Below are positions 9,040 to 18,076 of a stretch of 64,000 nucleotides of DNA, one piece after another. The notes beneath the pieces are model-generated. The model did not search any database, was not told the DNA's origin, and worked only from the letters and a program-made list of their open reading frames with translations. The DNA comes from Sphingobacterium sp. UGAL515B_05 (lineage in GTDB: Bacteria; Bacteroidota; Bacteroidia; Sphingobacteriales; Sphingobacteriaceae): contig NZ_CP109907.1 in NCBI RefSeq assembly GCF_033097525.1, positions 3,410,001 to 3,474,000 on the forward strand, read 5' to 3'. Positions within the stretch are counted from its first letter, which is position 1, and the number at the start of each line of letters is the position of its first letter. The position numbers were made by a program, and so were the translations under genes.

Positions 9040-9651
9040 ATGAAAATATTTATTATCAACGGCGGACAGAAATTCGCACACTCGGGTGGTTCTTTCAATA
9101 CCACAATAACAAATTGGACGGTTGAAACATTGGTTGAAAATGGACTTGAAACAAGGGTAACCAATATCAATGATGATTTTGATCCAATGGTTGAAGTTGA
9201 AAATTTTAAATGGGCAGACATTATCGTTTACCATTTTCCTGTATGGTGGTTTCAGGTTCCGAACCGTCTGAAGCTGTATATCGATGAGGTTTTTACGGCG
9301 GGTCACAACAACGGTATCTATAAAAATGATGGTCGTTCACGTAAGAATCCGGCTATTAATTATGGTACCGGAGGTTTGATGCATGGTAAAAAATACATGG
9401 TGACTTCGAGCTGGAATGCTCCTGATACAGCCTTTACAATGGAAAATGAGTTTTTTGATCAGCATTCCGTTGATGCCGGTGTTTTATTCGGTTTTCACAA
9501 GATGAATCAGTTTGCAGGATTGGAACATCTGGGAAGCTTCCATTTTCATGATATGGAGAAGGGGGCGTCTCAAGAACGTGTCGACAATTACGAAAAGGAA
9601 TATAAACAATATTTGGAAGAGGTTTTCCATTTGGAAACTACGTTAAACTAA
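9040..9651 (+). CDS. mdaB: MdaB-like NAD(P)H:quinone oxidoreductase
   Basis: Flavodoxin-fold FAD enzyme of 203 residues that reduces quinones by two electrons, avoiding semiquinone radicals. The start MKIFIINGGQKFAHSGG parallels E. coli MdaB, and FKWADIIVYHFPVWWFQVP, YIDEVFTAGH, DGRSRKNP and YMVTSSWNAP align with it block by block (from memory of that sequence). The ATG at 9040 is chosen over an upstream GTG at 9013 because the family begins at MKI. A YgiN-like monooxygenase follows after 81 bp and a LysR regulator is divergent upstream. In E. coli mdaB is also followed by ygiN, where the two form a quinone redox cycle. Confidence 0.9.
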   Translation: MKIFIINGGQKFAHSGGSFNTTITNWTVETLVENGLETRVTNINDDFDPMVEVENFKWADIIVYHFPVWWFQVPNRLKLYIDEVFTAGHNNGIYKNDGRSRKNPAINYGTGGLMHGKKYMVTSSWNAPDTAFTMENEFFDQHSVDAGVLFGFHKMNQFAGLEHLGSFHFHDMEKGASQERVDNYEKEYKQYLEEVFHLETTLN

Positions 9652-9732
9652 AAATTTATTGATCGATAAATCGCTTTATCCATGGCGTTATTGCGATGAA
9701 AAGAGTAAATTACCAAAATAAAAATCAATAAC

Positions 9733-10023
9733 ATGAAGGTATATTTAACCGCAATTTTAAAGGCAGTTCCCGCACATCGGGAAGAAGTATTGGCATTATT
9801 GTTAGAAATGGTCGAAGCAAGTAGAAATGAAGCAGCTTGTATACAGTACGATCTGCATCAGGTAAACAGTGATGAAAACCAGTTTATATTTTATGAAATC
9901 TGGGAAGATCAGGCGGGCTTGGATGCGCATAATCAACAACCTTATATTGTCGCATTCGGAAAAGTTGCCGGTGAAAAATTGCAGGAAGCGCCTCAAATTA
10001 TATTAATGAATAAAATCGCTTAA
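9733..10023 (+). CDS. Putative quinol monooxygenase (YgiN-like, ABM domain)
   Basis: Small dimeric ferredoxin-like-fold enzyme of 96 residues in the antibiotic biosynthesis monooxygenase (ABM) superfamily, which oxidises quinols without a cofactor. Features of the family: an N-terminal strand with a Lys/Arg-rich turn (LKAVPAHREEVLALL), the CIQYDLHQ core strand, FYEIWEDQAGLDAHNQQPY with the conserved Trp and His, and a final strand. It follows the mdaB-like gene by 81 bp on the same strand, matching the E. coli mdaB-ygiN order, so a shared quinone/quinol cycle is likely. It could alternatively degrade a small aromatic compound. Confidence 0.85.
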   Translation: MKVYLTAILKAVPAHREEVLALLLEMVEASRNEAACIQYDLHQVNSDENQFIFYEIWEDQAGLDAHNQQPYIVAFGKVAGEKLQEAPQIILMNKIA

Positions 10024-10168
10024 TTTACAATGTGGCCTGTAAGGACCGTATTGAAAAGATAGCAAAGAATATCATGTAGTGGATGATGTGTATAGGCGGA
10101 AGATATTAACTATAATTGAAGTATTGGTGGGTACCAAAATCATTTGTGTTGCCTTGAATAAGCTAGTC

Positions 10169-10495
10169 TTATTCTGATTTAGTGACGCGAATGATTTTGT
10201 TGGTACCTTGCTGAACAGCGACATCGACTTTATTTCGTTGCGTGTAGCTCTGTTGCAGGAGGTTCAATTTTTTGGCCAGTTGACCATCCTGATTGTCTAG
10301 CCAGAAGGTAGCAGCCATAATACCAATTTGAACTCTATAACTGGAATCAGTTTCCGGGACAAGCTGCTCGATAACCTGATGTTGATACCAAGTCAGATTT
10401 TTGTTTTCTTTTTGGGAAACACAGGCGTGTAGGAGAATTGCCAGAAGGGCTAGATAGCCCATTTTTAAAAGTTGACTGCGTCTTAGGTTCATCAA
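10169..10495 (-). CDS. Small lipoprotein of unknown function
   Basis: A 108-residue protein with a lipoprotein signal: basic start MMNLRRSQLLKMG, a hydrophobic stretch, then lipobox LLHAC with the acylated Cys at about residue 25. The mature part is about 84 residues with no domain I recognise; it contains WYQHQVIEQLVPETDSSYRVQIGIMAATFWLD in two blocks, suggesting a small alpha/beta fold. Internal Met codons at positions 2 and 12 are alternative starts. It is a single gene between convergent and same-strand neighbours with no informative context. Confidence 0.7.
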   Translation of the reverse strand: MMNLRRSQLLKMGYLALLAILLHACVSQKENKNLTWYQHQVIEQLVPETDSSYRVQIGIMAATFWLDNQDGQLAKKLNLLQQSYTQRNKVDVAVQQGTNKIIRVTKSE

Positions 10496-10588
10496 TAGTT
10501 TTTTTGTGTTACACCAAATCTACTATTTTTTATCCAACGAATGAATTACCTTTGTAAATTTTTACGCTCCCGTTTAGACAGATACCCT

Positions 10589-11320
10589 TCATTTACTTAT
10601 TAGACTTCTCGTGTATGTACATTCAAGTAAATCTAGAAATGTATGAAGTTTGCTGTTCATTTCGCGGTAATCATAAGTCTGAATTTCTTCAGGTGATTGG
10701 ACAAATTGGAACGATTGGCTTTGAAGAAAGAGATCTTCTTCTGCAGCTATCAAAAGCCGGACGACTTCAGGTGTGAGTTCCATATGGCATTGAAATCCGT
10801 AGACGAGATTTGTATAGCGAACAATTTGTCTAGGGCAGCCGACGCTGCTTGCTAAGATTTTACTTTCTGGGGTAAGTCCAGGCATATCGTTGTGCCAATG
10901 TCCGACCGGTAATGGGCTGCCAAAATGTGCTATTTTGCTGTCGTTTATTCCTTCCTCTGTGAGCGTGATGGGGAAAACCCCAATTTCCTTTTGCGGACTA
11001 TGTCTGTACGTTGCCGACAGCGCTTCGCCAATCAATTGTGCGCCCAGACATATACCAACAACCGCCTTGCCGGCATCAATACATCGGCGGATGAAAGCAA
11101 TTTCGGCCTTAGCGTCAAAATAAGGGTATTCGGACGGGGATGAATCTGGGCTTTGAGGTCCGCCCATAATGATCAACACATCGATGGAATCTATTTCTTT
11201 TGGAAGGAGATCCTGTTGATAAACATGGGAGAAAGTAACTGAATGCTGTTGTTTTTCCGCCCAGGTTAAATAGGCCCCGGGTGCTTCAAAGACTTCGTGT
11301 TGTATAAAATGTATCTGCAT
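10589..11320 (-). CDS. Class I glutamine amidotransferase-like protein
   Basis: Cytoplasmic GATase1-fold protein of 243 residues, like stand-alone GMP-synthase glutaminase homologues. Motifs: IMGGPQSPDSS for the oxyanion region, the nucleophile Cys91 in VVGICLGAQLIG, and the His179/Glu181 pair in YGFQCHMELTPE, so the catalytic triad is complete. No synthetase domain is attached. Such proteins hydrolyse gamma-glutamyl compounds or glutamine, but substrates are mostly unknown. It is 11 bp downstream of the YggS-type gene on the same strand and therefore part of the GNAT-YggS-GATase operon. Confidence 0.88.
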   Translation of the reverse strand: MQIHFIQHEVFEAPGAYLTWAEKQQHSVTFSHVYQQDLLPKEIDSIDVLIIMGGPQSPDSSPSEYPYFDAKAEIAFIRRCIDAGKAVVGICLGAQLIGEALSATYRHSPQKEIGVFPITLTEEGINDSKIAHFGSPLPVGHWHNDMPGLTPESKILASSVGCPRQIVRYTNLVYGFQCHMELTPEVVRLLIAAEEDLFLQSQSFQFVQSPEEIQTYDYREMNSKLHTFLDLLECTYTRSLISK

Positions 11321-11331
11321 TGGTTTTTATG

Positions 11332-12063
11332 TTATAGGTTCTCATTCCAGTAATAACTATCTGGTGTTGGGCGTTGTCCAAAAATTGCTGTGCCTACCCT
11401 GACAATCGTAGCACCTTCCGCTATCGCTATCTCTAAATCTCCGCTCATGCCCATCGACAATTCTTGCATCGATACACCGGGGATAGCTATGGCTATAAGC
11501 TGTTGTTGAATTTGTTTGAGCAATTTAAAACAGGCACGTACCTGTTCGGCCTCGGCACTCAATATACCGATAGTCATCAGTCCTTTAATCTTTAGTGTGC
11601 TTAATGTTGCTATTTGCTGAACCAGGCCGATCACTTCCCCTGGCGCAGCGCCGTACTTGCTCTCTTCGAAGGAAGTATTTACCTGGATGAGCACTTCCAT
11701 GGTTTTATCTTCTTTTAAAAGTCGCTGATGCAATTTTTCGGCGAGATCTATACGATCGATCGAATGGATGCAGGATACGTTGCATTTGAGCAGATCCTTG
11801 ATCTTATTGGTTTGAAGATGACCAATAAAATGATTGACATGGGGAACAGCGTTTAAATACTCAAATTTGTCTTTCAGTTCCTGCACTTTATTTTCAGCAA
11901 TTAAAGTTTGACCAGTTTGTAGTGCGATTTCGATACGTTCGGCAGGTACGGTTTTAGTGGCCAGCAATAATTTTACTTCGCGGGGATCGCGACGGTTTGC
12001 TTTGCAGGCTTCGTCTATGCGTTGTTGTATGACCTGTATATTTTCTGCTATAAACTCATGCAT
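11332..12063 (-). CDS. YggS family pyridoxal phosphate-binding protein
   Basis: Single-domain PLP homeostasis protein (PLPBP/YggS) of 243 residues with an alanine-racemase-like TIM barrel. The PLP Lys37 sits in LLLATKTVPAER; other family marks are FIGHLQTNK, the TIGILS and LSMGMSGDLE segments and a C-terminal VRVGTAIFGQRP that binds the cofactor phosphate. The family buffers free PLP and affects amino-acid balance rather than catalysing a racemisation. Its ATG overlaps the repaired end of the upstream GNAT gene by 8 bp (ATGCATGA), implying translational coupling, and the amidotransferase follows by 11 bp. Confidence 0.93.
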   Translation of the reverse strand: MHEFIAENIQVIQQRIDEACKANRRDPREVKLLLATKTVPAERIEIALQTGQTLIAENKVQELKDKFEYLNAVPHVNHFIGHLQTNKIKDLLKCNVSCIHSIDRIDLAEKLHQRLLKEDKTMEVLIQVNTSFEESKYGAAPGEVIGLVQQIATLSTLKIKGLMTIGILSAEAEQVRACFKLLKQIQQQLIAIAIPGVSMQELSMGMSGDLEIAIAEGATIVRVGTAIFGQRPTPDSYYWNENL

Positions 12064-12599
12064 GGTGCGGTGGTATTGTTTTTTTCATCATGATATCTAT
12101 TTGTTTATCCTCACCCAGTTGAAAAATATGCTGGTCGAATGCGACAAAACCATTTTTCTGATAAAAATTGATTGCCCGCAAGTTTTTTTTCCCAAACACC
12201 AAGCCAGATAAATGAAGCTGCTTTTATTTGGGCTAAGGCTAGTGCTTTTTCAAACAATAACTGCCCCACTTTTCTACCCTGAAATTCCTGTAATACATAG
12301 ATGCGTTCAATTTCTAATGCCTGGGGGCACTGTTGTTCGGTCTGGGCCTGGCCGGTATTTACTTTTAGGTAGCCAATAACATCATTTTTTAAGACAGCGA
12401 AGTAAAATTCAGATTCGTTATCGCAGAGCTCGGACAATAATTTTTCCTTTGAAAAACCTTCGGCCAGATAGGTCTTCATATTTTCTTCGGTGTTCGTGTC
12501 TGAAAAGGTCTGAATAAATGTTGCTTTTCCTATTTGCTGCAGCAGGTCAATATCTGTTAGTTTTACCTGTGTGATTGCTATGTCAGTGTGTGTGTTCAT
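12056..12599 (-). pseudogene. GNAT family N-acetyltransferase, frameshifted in a poly-A tract
   Basis: Acetyl-CoA-dependent acetyltransferase fold. The open frame from the ATG at 12599 runs to 12111 (162 residues) and contains IERIYVLQEFQGRKVGQLLFEKA, the acetyl-CoA loop. After FIWLGVWEK the frame turns into unlikely sequence. Removing one base from the run of eight A (plus-strand T at 12183-12190) gives EKNLRAINFYQKNGF, the canonical GNAT C-terminus, and continues to a stop at 12056, a total of 180 residues. The repaired end overlaps the YggS start by 8 bp, which supports the repair. Either a sequencing error, a recent mutation or a slippery tract; substrate unknown. Confidence 0.85.
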
Positions 12600-12828
12600 T
12601 TTTTTTCATTACTTATCGATCCATTTTTTTCGATGTAGGCGTATTTTATATAATTGGCCCCCTTGTTGTAAATGATTGAAATAGCTATTTCTTAATTTAA
12701 TTCAAAATTACGGCCAATGGGTGCAAATGAGCTAGTCCAATTTGAATAATGTCGCTGGTCCAGTGTTCATTTATTGCGCTTGCTTAAGTATATTTACGCT
12801 GAAAGATAAGCAAAGAAAGGTGCCAGAA

Positions 12829-13323
12829 ATGGAAAAATATGAACTAAGACGTTTAAAAATAGGAGAATGGCAGGAATATAAAAAAATTAGACTGGAGGCC
12901 TTATTTTCTACCCCTGAGGTTTTTGGTAGCAACTATCAAAAAGAAGCAGGGTACAGTGATGCAGAATGGATGGCCTTGCTGGATAATCCCAAATGTGCGA
13001 TGTTCGGCTTGTATAACCAGGGAATATTGGTCGGGCTGACTGGTGTTGTATTGGATAGGGCAGATGAGTCAAACGCGATTTTGATCGCTTCTTTCATTCA
13101 GGAAAGTCATAGAGGCCAGGGTTTATCCCGTTTGTTTTATGAAGCGCGTATCGCATGGGCACGTGAGCGTGGGTGTGGCCAGATTACGGTATCCCATCGG
13201 GTGGGGAACGATGCGTCGAAAGCAGCGAATCAGTCATTTCATTTTAAATACACGCAATCCAGGGATGTCGTTTGGCCTGACGGAGTCGAAGCCGAAGAGC
13301 TAATCTATGTTTTACATCTTTAG
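12829..13323 (+). CDS. GNAT family N-acetyltransferase
   Basis: Acetyltransferase of 164 residues starting at the ATG at 12829 (MEKYELRRLKIGEW), preceded by a purine-rich site. An upstream in-frame TTG at 12742 would add an unrelated leader and is rejected. Central strands carry GLYNQGILVGLTGVVLD, and the acetyl-CoA loop is QESHRGQGLSRLFYEARIAWA; the C-terminal strand pair ends at YVLHL. It is visibly related to the GNAT at 40196-40708, so the genome carries at least two paralogues of this group. The substrate is unknown. It converges on the mscS-like gene. Confidence 0.88.
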   Translation: MEKYELRRLKIGEWQEYKKIRLEALFSTPEVFGSNYQKEAGYSDAEWMALLDNPKCAMFGLYNQGILVGLTGVVLDRADESNAILIASFIQESHRGQGLSRLFYEARIAWARERGCGQITVSHRVGNDASKAANQSFHFKYTQSRDVVWPDGVEAEELIYVLHL

Positions 13324-13426
13324 TAAACAAGCTCACAACGGTGGATGAATTCAACAGAATATGCATACCGGGTCAAAACGCATCATATATTCTTTGCAGT
13401 AATCAACTAAAAATTGTGCTTTCAGA

Positions 13427-15241
13427 TCAGTTATTGTACGAGCTGTTGGGCATTTTTGGATTATATTGTTGTACATGGTCAACTTTAGCAAATATGTGCG
13501 GGCCATTCATTTCAATTCCTGCAGCTAGAAAGTCATCTAAGATCGATTGAAAAATTTCAGACTTTGCCAGTTCAATTTCCGCTGATTTAGCAATGTACAC
13601 ATTCAGTTCATAGAGGACATAGAAATCGTCTAATTTTTTTTGTAAGACGAATGGCGCGGGGTTAAGGTTGACTCTTTTTATTCGGGGTGGAATGTTCAGT
13701 AACAATTCGTGTATACGTTGCCAAGGTTCTTCATAACCGACTGTCAATTCCACCTGAAAGCAGATTCCATCTTCTGAGAAGGTAGAATAATTGACGGTAT
13801 TTCCAGAAAGTACCGACGAATTGGGGATGGTAATTTCTTCATTTTTTATCGTTCGAAGCCTTGTTACCAGTGGTGATTTTTCGATAACAACGCCTGTTTT
13901 GTCGGCGATAGTGATACGGTCTCCGATACGGAAAGGACGCATATAAGTGATCACAAGTCCCGCTATGATATTGGAAATTGCAGAAGATGATCCTAAAGAA
14001 AATAGGACACCTATAAATACGGATATTCCTTTAAAGATATCTGAATTTGCACCGGGTAAATACGGGAATATGAGCACCAGTGTGAAGGCTTGGAGCAGAA
14101 AGCGAACAATAGTAAAGGTAGGCATGGCAAAATCGCGATGGAAGCCATTAATTTCCAATTTGCCTTTGTCAATTTCGCTAAAAATATACTTTATGAATCG
14201 AACGGCATACCGCATGACAACGAGTATGACAAATACGGTAATCAGATTGGGGATATAATCCCAAATGGCCAAAACTGCGGTCTTCAGGGGTTTTGTGAAA
14301 AGTCCAATAAGATTGGATGCCCAACTCTGTGTAAATGGAAAAACACTGAAGACAATCGGCAGCATGATAAAGGCAATGAGGACGATCAGGCCCCAGCGTA
14401 AGATATTTATTGCATGAATAAACATCCGTGTTTTTTGTACCGAAGTGACAAGGACATAATTTTTGATCTTAATGTCTTTTATCCGCTGTGTTCTTTCCTT
14501 CAAAATTCGTTGCGTACCATATTTTTTCAACTTGTTTATCAGTAGAACCAATATCGAAAAGACAAGGAGAATGAGCAATACAAGTCCAATACGGGTAAGA
14601 AGTTTTGTAATGCTGTTATCTGCACGTTCCGTTGTGATTGAATCCTGAATTCTTTTTAGGTAGTTTGCCGCAATCTCTTCTTTGCTTTTTCCTTCAAGTA
14701 GTGCGTCGAGTTCAGTGACGGAAGTTATGACGAGATCTTTATATACGATGTCGGCACTGATTTCGTTGTTTTCGATTTTAAACGAATCTACTTTCACAAA
14801 ATCATCTTCGTATAGATTATGGATTCTGCTGACCACATTGTAAGCACGATCTTTGGCCAATGATGATCCAAGTTTATTATAGATATAGAATAGCGTATTC
14901 TGAAATGGCGCGACCGCATATCTTTTGGTGTTTTTTTTGATGGAGTCTACTTTAACTTTCAGCTGCTGCTTCCGAAGGTTATTTTCTTCGTCAAACTCAT
15001 TCAGCTGCTGTTTTAAATTTTCCTTTTTGGGGCTATTTTGACTTTTAAGATCGGCAATTTCATGCTGAAGTTTTACCCGTTCAAGAGAATCATTAATTTG
15101 CTGTTGTCTAATTCCGTTCAGTAAGGAACTCAGATCCAATTCTTTTTTATTGACCGAATCTGTTTCTTGTGCATAAAGCTGTGTGCTCGCTGAAAAAAGA
15201 CAAGATATGGTCATTAAGAAATAAACGTAAATACTTCTCAT
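13427..15241 (-). CDS. MscS family mechanosensitive ion channel
   Basis: Large mechanosensitive channel protein of 604 residues that would release solutes on hypo-osmotic shock. A signal peptide (residues 1-24, ending STQLYAQ) is followed by a Gln/Glu/Lys-rich coiled-coil periplasmic part to about residue 190, then several membrane helices. The pore helix and beta domain are classical: VFIGVLFSLGSSSAISNIIAG, YMRPFRIGDRITIADKTGVV and EITIPNSSVLSGNTVNYS at about residues 405-490. The C-terminus forms the cytoplasmic vestibule alpha/beta domain and ends shortly after GIEMNGPHIFAKV. It is a single gene, divergent from the glutaminase-like gene. Confidence 0.94.
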   Translation of the reverse strand: MRSIYVYFLMTISCLFSASTQLYAQETDSVNKKELDLSSLLNGIRQQQINDSLERVKLQHEIADLKSQNSPKKENLKQQLNEFDEENNLRKQQLKVKVDSIKKNTKRYAVAPFQNTLFYIYNKLGSSLAKDRAYNVVSRIHNLYEDDFVKVDSFKIENNEISADIVYKDLVITSVTELDALLEGKSKEEIAANYLKRIQDSITTERADNSITKLLTRIGLVLLILLVFSILVLLINKLKKYGTQRILKERTQRIKDIKIKNYVLVTSVQKTRMFIHAINILRWGLIVLIAFIMLPIVFSVFPFTQSWASNLIGLFTKPLKTAVLAIWDYIPNLITVFVILVVMRYAVRFIKYIFSEIDKGKLEINGFHRDFAMPTFTIVRFLLQAFTLVLIFPYLPGANSDIFKGISVFIGVLFSLGSSSAISNIIAGLVITYMRPFRIGDRITIADKTGVVIEKSPLVTRLRTIKNEEITIPNSSVLSGNTVNYSTFSEDGICFQVELTVGYEEPWQRIHELLLNIPPRIKRVNLNPAPFVLQKKLDDFYVLYELNVYIAKSAEIELAKSEIFQSILDDFLAAGIEMNGPHIFAKVDHVQQYNPKMPNSSYNN

Positions 15242-15479
15242 TGTGTTGTTGGTAAAATTGAATGCCGATGTTTATTAGGTCATTTTGCACATAACGATCG
15301 GACGGGTTCTCAAAGATAATAATTATCTTGATTAGATGGCAGCATGTCAAATATGATATAAATTGAAGGTAAAATGATACGATGCGACAGCTGAATTTAA
15401 ATTATTCCAACTTTCTTTGTTAAAACGATTGGGCATAAGTCCAATGCGGAAAACTATGTAGCTAATTTATCCAAAAAAT

Positions 15480-17981
15480 ATGATTAAACCTTTTCAAAAA
15501 TCTATTCATGCAATGAACAAACTTGGGAAGATAGGTCTCTGTGTTATTGTGGCCTGTGTTTCCACTGTTTTAGATGGACACGGCCAAGAACGTAAAGCTC
15601 CGGCTTATCCATTGATTACGCACAACCCCAATTTTAGTATATGGTCCATGACGGATCAGCTTCATGCGTCGACAACGAAACACTGGACAGACGCTGATCA
15701 CTCGCTGTTGGGCTTAATTGATGTTGATGGTAATATTTATCGTTTTCTTGGCAAAGAAGAGCCTAGTTATGCGGTTATTCTACCGACTTCGGAAGATAAA
15801 TCTTATACGGTACAATATACTGAATCAAAACCTCAAGGCAGCTGGGAGTCTTCCGCTTATAATACGAATACGTGGAAATCAGGACTTGCACCCATCGGTG
15901 ATGATGCACAACAGGTAAAGACGCTTTGGAAATCGGACGATATCTGGGTGAGACGTGAGTTTTCCGTAACGGATCCGAAGGGCATCAATGAGCTGTTTTT
16001 AAAACTCAATCATGATGATAATATAGACGTATTTTTGAATGGGAAGAAGGTTTACGAAAAGGTAGGTTGGACTAACAGCTTTCAATATTTACCGATTGAC
16101 AAGGCGAATTTGAAGGCCGGGCAAAATCATATTGCCATCCATTTGAAGAATAGTGCTGGCGGTCGTTACCTGGATTTTGGCTTGGTCGACAGGCTTAAAG
16201 AGCGTGGACCGAAAATTCAGGAAGCCTTGCAAAAAGATGTGGAAATAACAGCGACGCGTACGGTCTATAATTTTCAGGCCGGTAAGGTGGATCTGAAACT
16301 AAGCTTTACGTCGCCTTTGCTTATGGATGATCTGAATTTATTGGCCCGACCGGTGAGCTATATCACGTATAACGTAAAAGCAAACGATGGCAAGCAACAT
16401 GCTGTTAAAGTTTTTCTAAGTGCATCCACAAATATTGCGGTGTATAAGCCTTCACAGGAAGTAACCGCCGATAAATATGAAACGGCAAAATTGTCGGTAC
16501 TAAAAGCGGGAACGGTCGAACAGCCTATTTTGCAGAAAGGTGCCGATGATATGCGGATAGACTGGGGGTATTTTTATGTTGCTTCACCAAAGCGGGATAA
16601 AACGCAACAGTTTATTAGTCCGAGGGGCGGAGCCGTCGACGCCTTTAGAAAGGGAACAACGACCGCTGCAAAAACTGTTAAGGGTACCTCACTTGCGCTG
16701 AACACGGTCATTCCATTTGGCAATGTGGGTGCGAAAGCGGAGGAGCGTTTTGTTGAGGTAGGATACGATGAAATTTATGCGATTCAGTATTTCAAAAATA
16801 ACCTGCGACCATGGTGGAACAATTCTGGTAAAGAAACAATGGAAAATCAGCTGACTTTGGCTGCAGATGAGTATCGTAATGTGCTCGATAAGTGCGTAGC
16901 ATTCGACAAAGCTGTATATGCAGATGCATTAAAATCGGGTGGAAAAGAATATGCACATCTTAGTGTGCTAGCTTATCGCCAAAGTATAGCAGCACATACC
17001 TTGGTGAAAAGTCCACAAAATGAACTGCTATGGCTTTCCAAAGAAAATAATAGTGGTGGTTTTATCAATACGGTGGATGTCACTTATCCTTCAGCACCAT
17101 TGTATTTGATCTATAATCCGGAGCTGTTGAAAGGGATGTTAACTGGAATATTTTATTTTAGCGAAAGCGGTAAATACCCCTATCCTTGGGCGGCTCACGA
17201 TTTGGGTACGTATCCATTGGCCAATGGTCAAACCTATGGCGAGCCTATGCCTGTGGAGGAATCGGGCAATATGATTATTTTAACTGCGGCAATCGCGAAA
17301 GTGCAAGGGAATGGGGACTATGCGAGGAAGCATTGGAAAACATTGACAACTTGGGTAGATTATCTCGTTAAAGATGGCTTTGACCCTAAAACGCAGCTCT
17401 GTACAGACGATTTTGCTGGTCATCTTGCACGAAATGCCAATTTATCTGTTAAAGCTATTGTGGGTATTGCCTGTTATGCGCAGCTAGCGGAGGCCATTGG
17501 TGAAACTGCAATCGCAAAAAAATACCGTGCAATTGCGGAGGAAATGGTTCCGAAATGGATGGAAATGGCAGATGCGGGCGACCATTACGCGCTGACATTT
17601 GACGATAAAAATACCTGGAGTCAAAAATATAATTTGATCTGGGACAAAGTGTTGGGATTGAATCTGTTTCCGCAAAAAGTGTATGATACGGAAATTAAGT
17701 ATTACCTGACCAAGCAAAATAGATTCGGCATACCATTGGATAGCCGTAAGGCCTACACCAAAAATGACTGGATTCTTTGGACAGCATCATTTGCTCCGTC
17801 AAAAGAAGCATTTGAAGCTTTGGTGAAACCAGTCTATAATCATGCGATTCAAACGGAATCCCGTGTCCCATTAAATGATTTTTATGATTCGACTACAGGG
17901 ATCCGTGAAAACTTTAAGGCGCGTAGTGTTGTTGGAGGTTTTTACATGAAACTTTTAGCGGATATAATGAAACAAAAATAA
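15480..17981 (+). CDS. Secreted glutaminase-like protein (DUF4965/DUF5127/DUF1793 type)
   Basis: Exported protein of 833 residues resembling fungal glutaminase A and its Bacteroidota homologues. The N-terminus has a signal peptide (either the ATG at 15480 or MNKLGKIGLCV at 15513 as start) ending near DGHGQE. Order: YPLITHNPNFSIWSMTDQL (DUF4964-like), a beta-rich DUF5127 part to about residue 430, then an all-alpha (alpha/alpha)6-like part with QLTLAADEYRNVLDKCV, FINTVDVTYPSAPLYLIYNP, YPYPWAAHDLGTYP and PVEESGNMIIL. The family name comes from glutaminases, but many Bacteroidota members have unknown or sugar-related substrates. No PUL genes flank it. Call for the family is firm, activity is not. 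Confidence 0.88.
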   Translation: MIKPFQKSIHAMNKLGKIGLCVIVACVSTVLDGHGQERKAPAYPLITHNPNFSIWSMTDQLHASTTKHWTDADHSLLGLIDVDGNIYRFLGKEEPSYAVILPTSEDKSYTVQYTESKPQGSWESSAYNTNTWKSGLAPIGDDAQQVKTLWKSDDIWVRREFSVTDPKGINELFLKLNHDDNIDVFLNGKKVYEKVGWTNSFQYLPIDKANLKAGQNHIAIHLKNSAGGRYLDFGLVDRLKERGPKIQEALQKDVEITATRTVYNFQAGKVDLKLSFTSPLLMDDLNLLARPVSYITYNVKANDGKQHAVKVFLSASTNIAVYKPSQEVTADKYETAKLSVLKAGTVEQPILQKGADDMRIDWGYFYVASPKRDKTQQFISPRGGAVDAFRKGTTTAAKTVKGTSLALNTVIPFGNVGAKAEERFVEVGYDEIYAIQYFKNNLRPWWNNSGKETMENQLTLAADEYRNVLDKCVAFDKAVYADALKSGGKEYAHLSVLAYRQSIAAHTLVKSPQNELLWLSKENNSGGFINTVDVTYPSAPLYLIYNPELLKGMLTGIFYFSESGKYPYPWAAHDLGTYPLANGQTYGEPMPVEESGNMIILTAAIAKVQGNGDYARKHWKTLTTWVDYLVKDGFDPKTQLCTDDFAGHLARNANLSVKAIVGIACYAQLAEAIGETAIAKKYRAIAEEMVPKWMEMADAGDHYALTFDDKNTWSQKYNLIWDKVLGLNLFPQKVYDTEIKYYLTKQNRFGIPLDSRKAYTKNDWILWTASFAPSKEAFEALVKPVYNHAIQTESRVPLNDFYDSTTGIRENFKARSVVGGFYMKLLADIMKQK

Positions 17982-18043
17982 ATAATGTCAATGAGCAGGG
18001 GGAGAACCTGAAATGAAATTTAGTTTGTGTTTAGTTAATAAGA

Positions 18044-18071
18044 CGGCGGGCAATTATAGGATTGCTCGCCG
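18044..18071. terminator. Bidirectional terminator hairpin
   Basis: Stem cggcgggcaat (18044-18054) pairs with attgctcgccg (18061-18071) with one G-T wobble and a 6-base loop, followed by TTTG on the plus strand. It lies between the convergent glutaminase-like and DUF1062 genes and probably ends both. Confidence 0.7.
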
Positions 18072-18076
18072 TTTGT

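Noticed and set aside
13341..13550. 69-codon plus-strand frame
   Set aside because: It overlaps the end of the mscS-like gene on the opposite strand and has no protein-like features.
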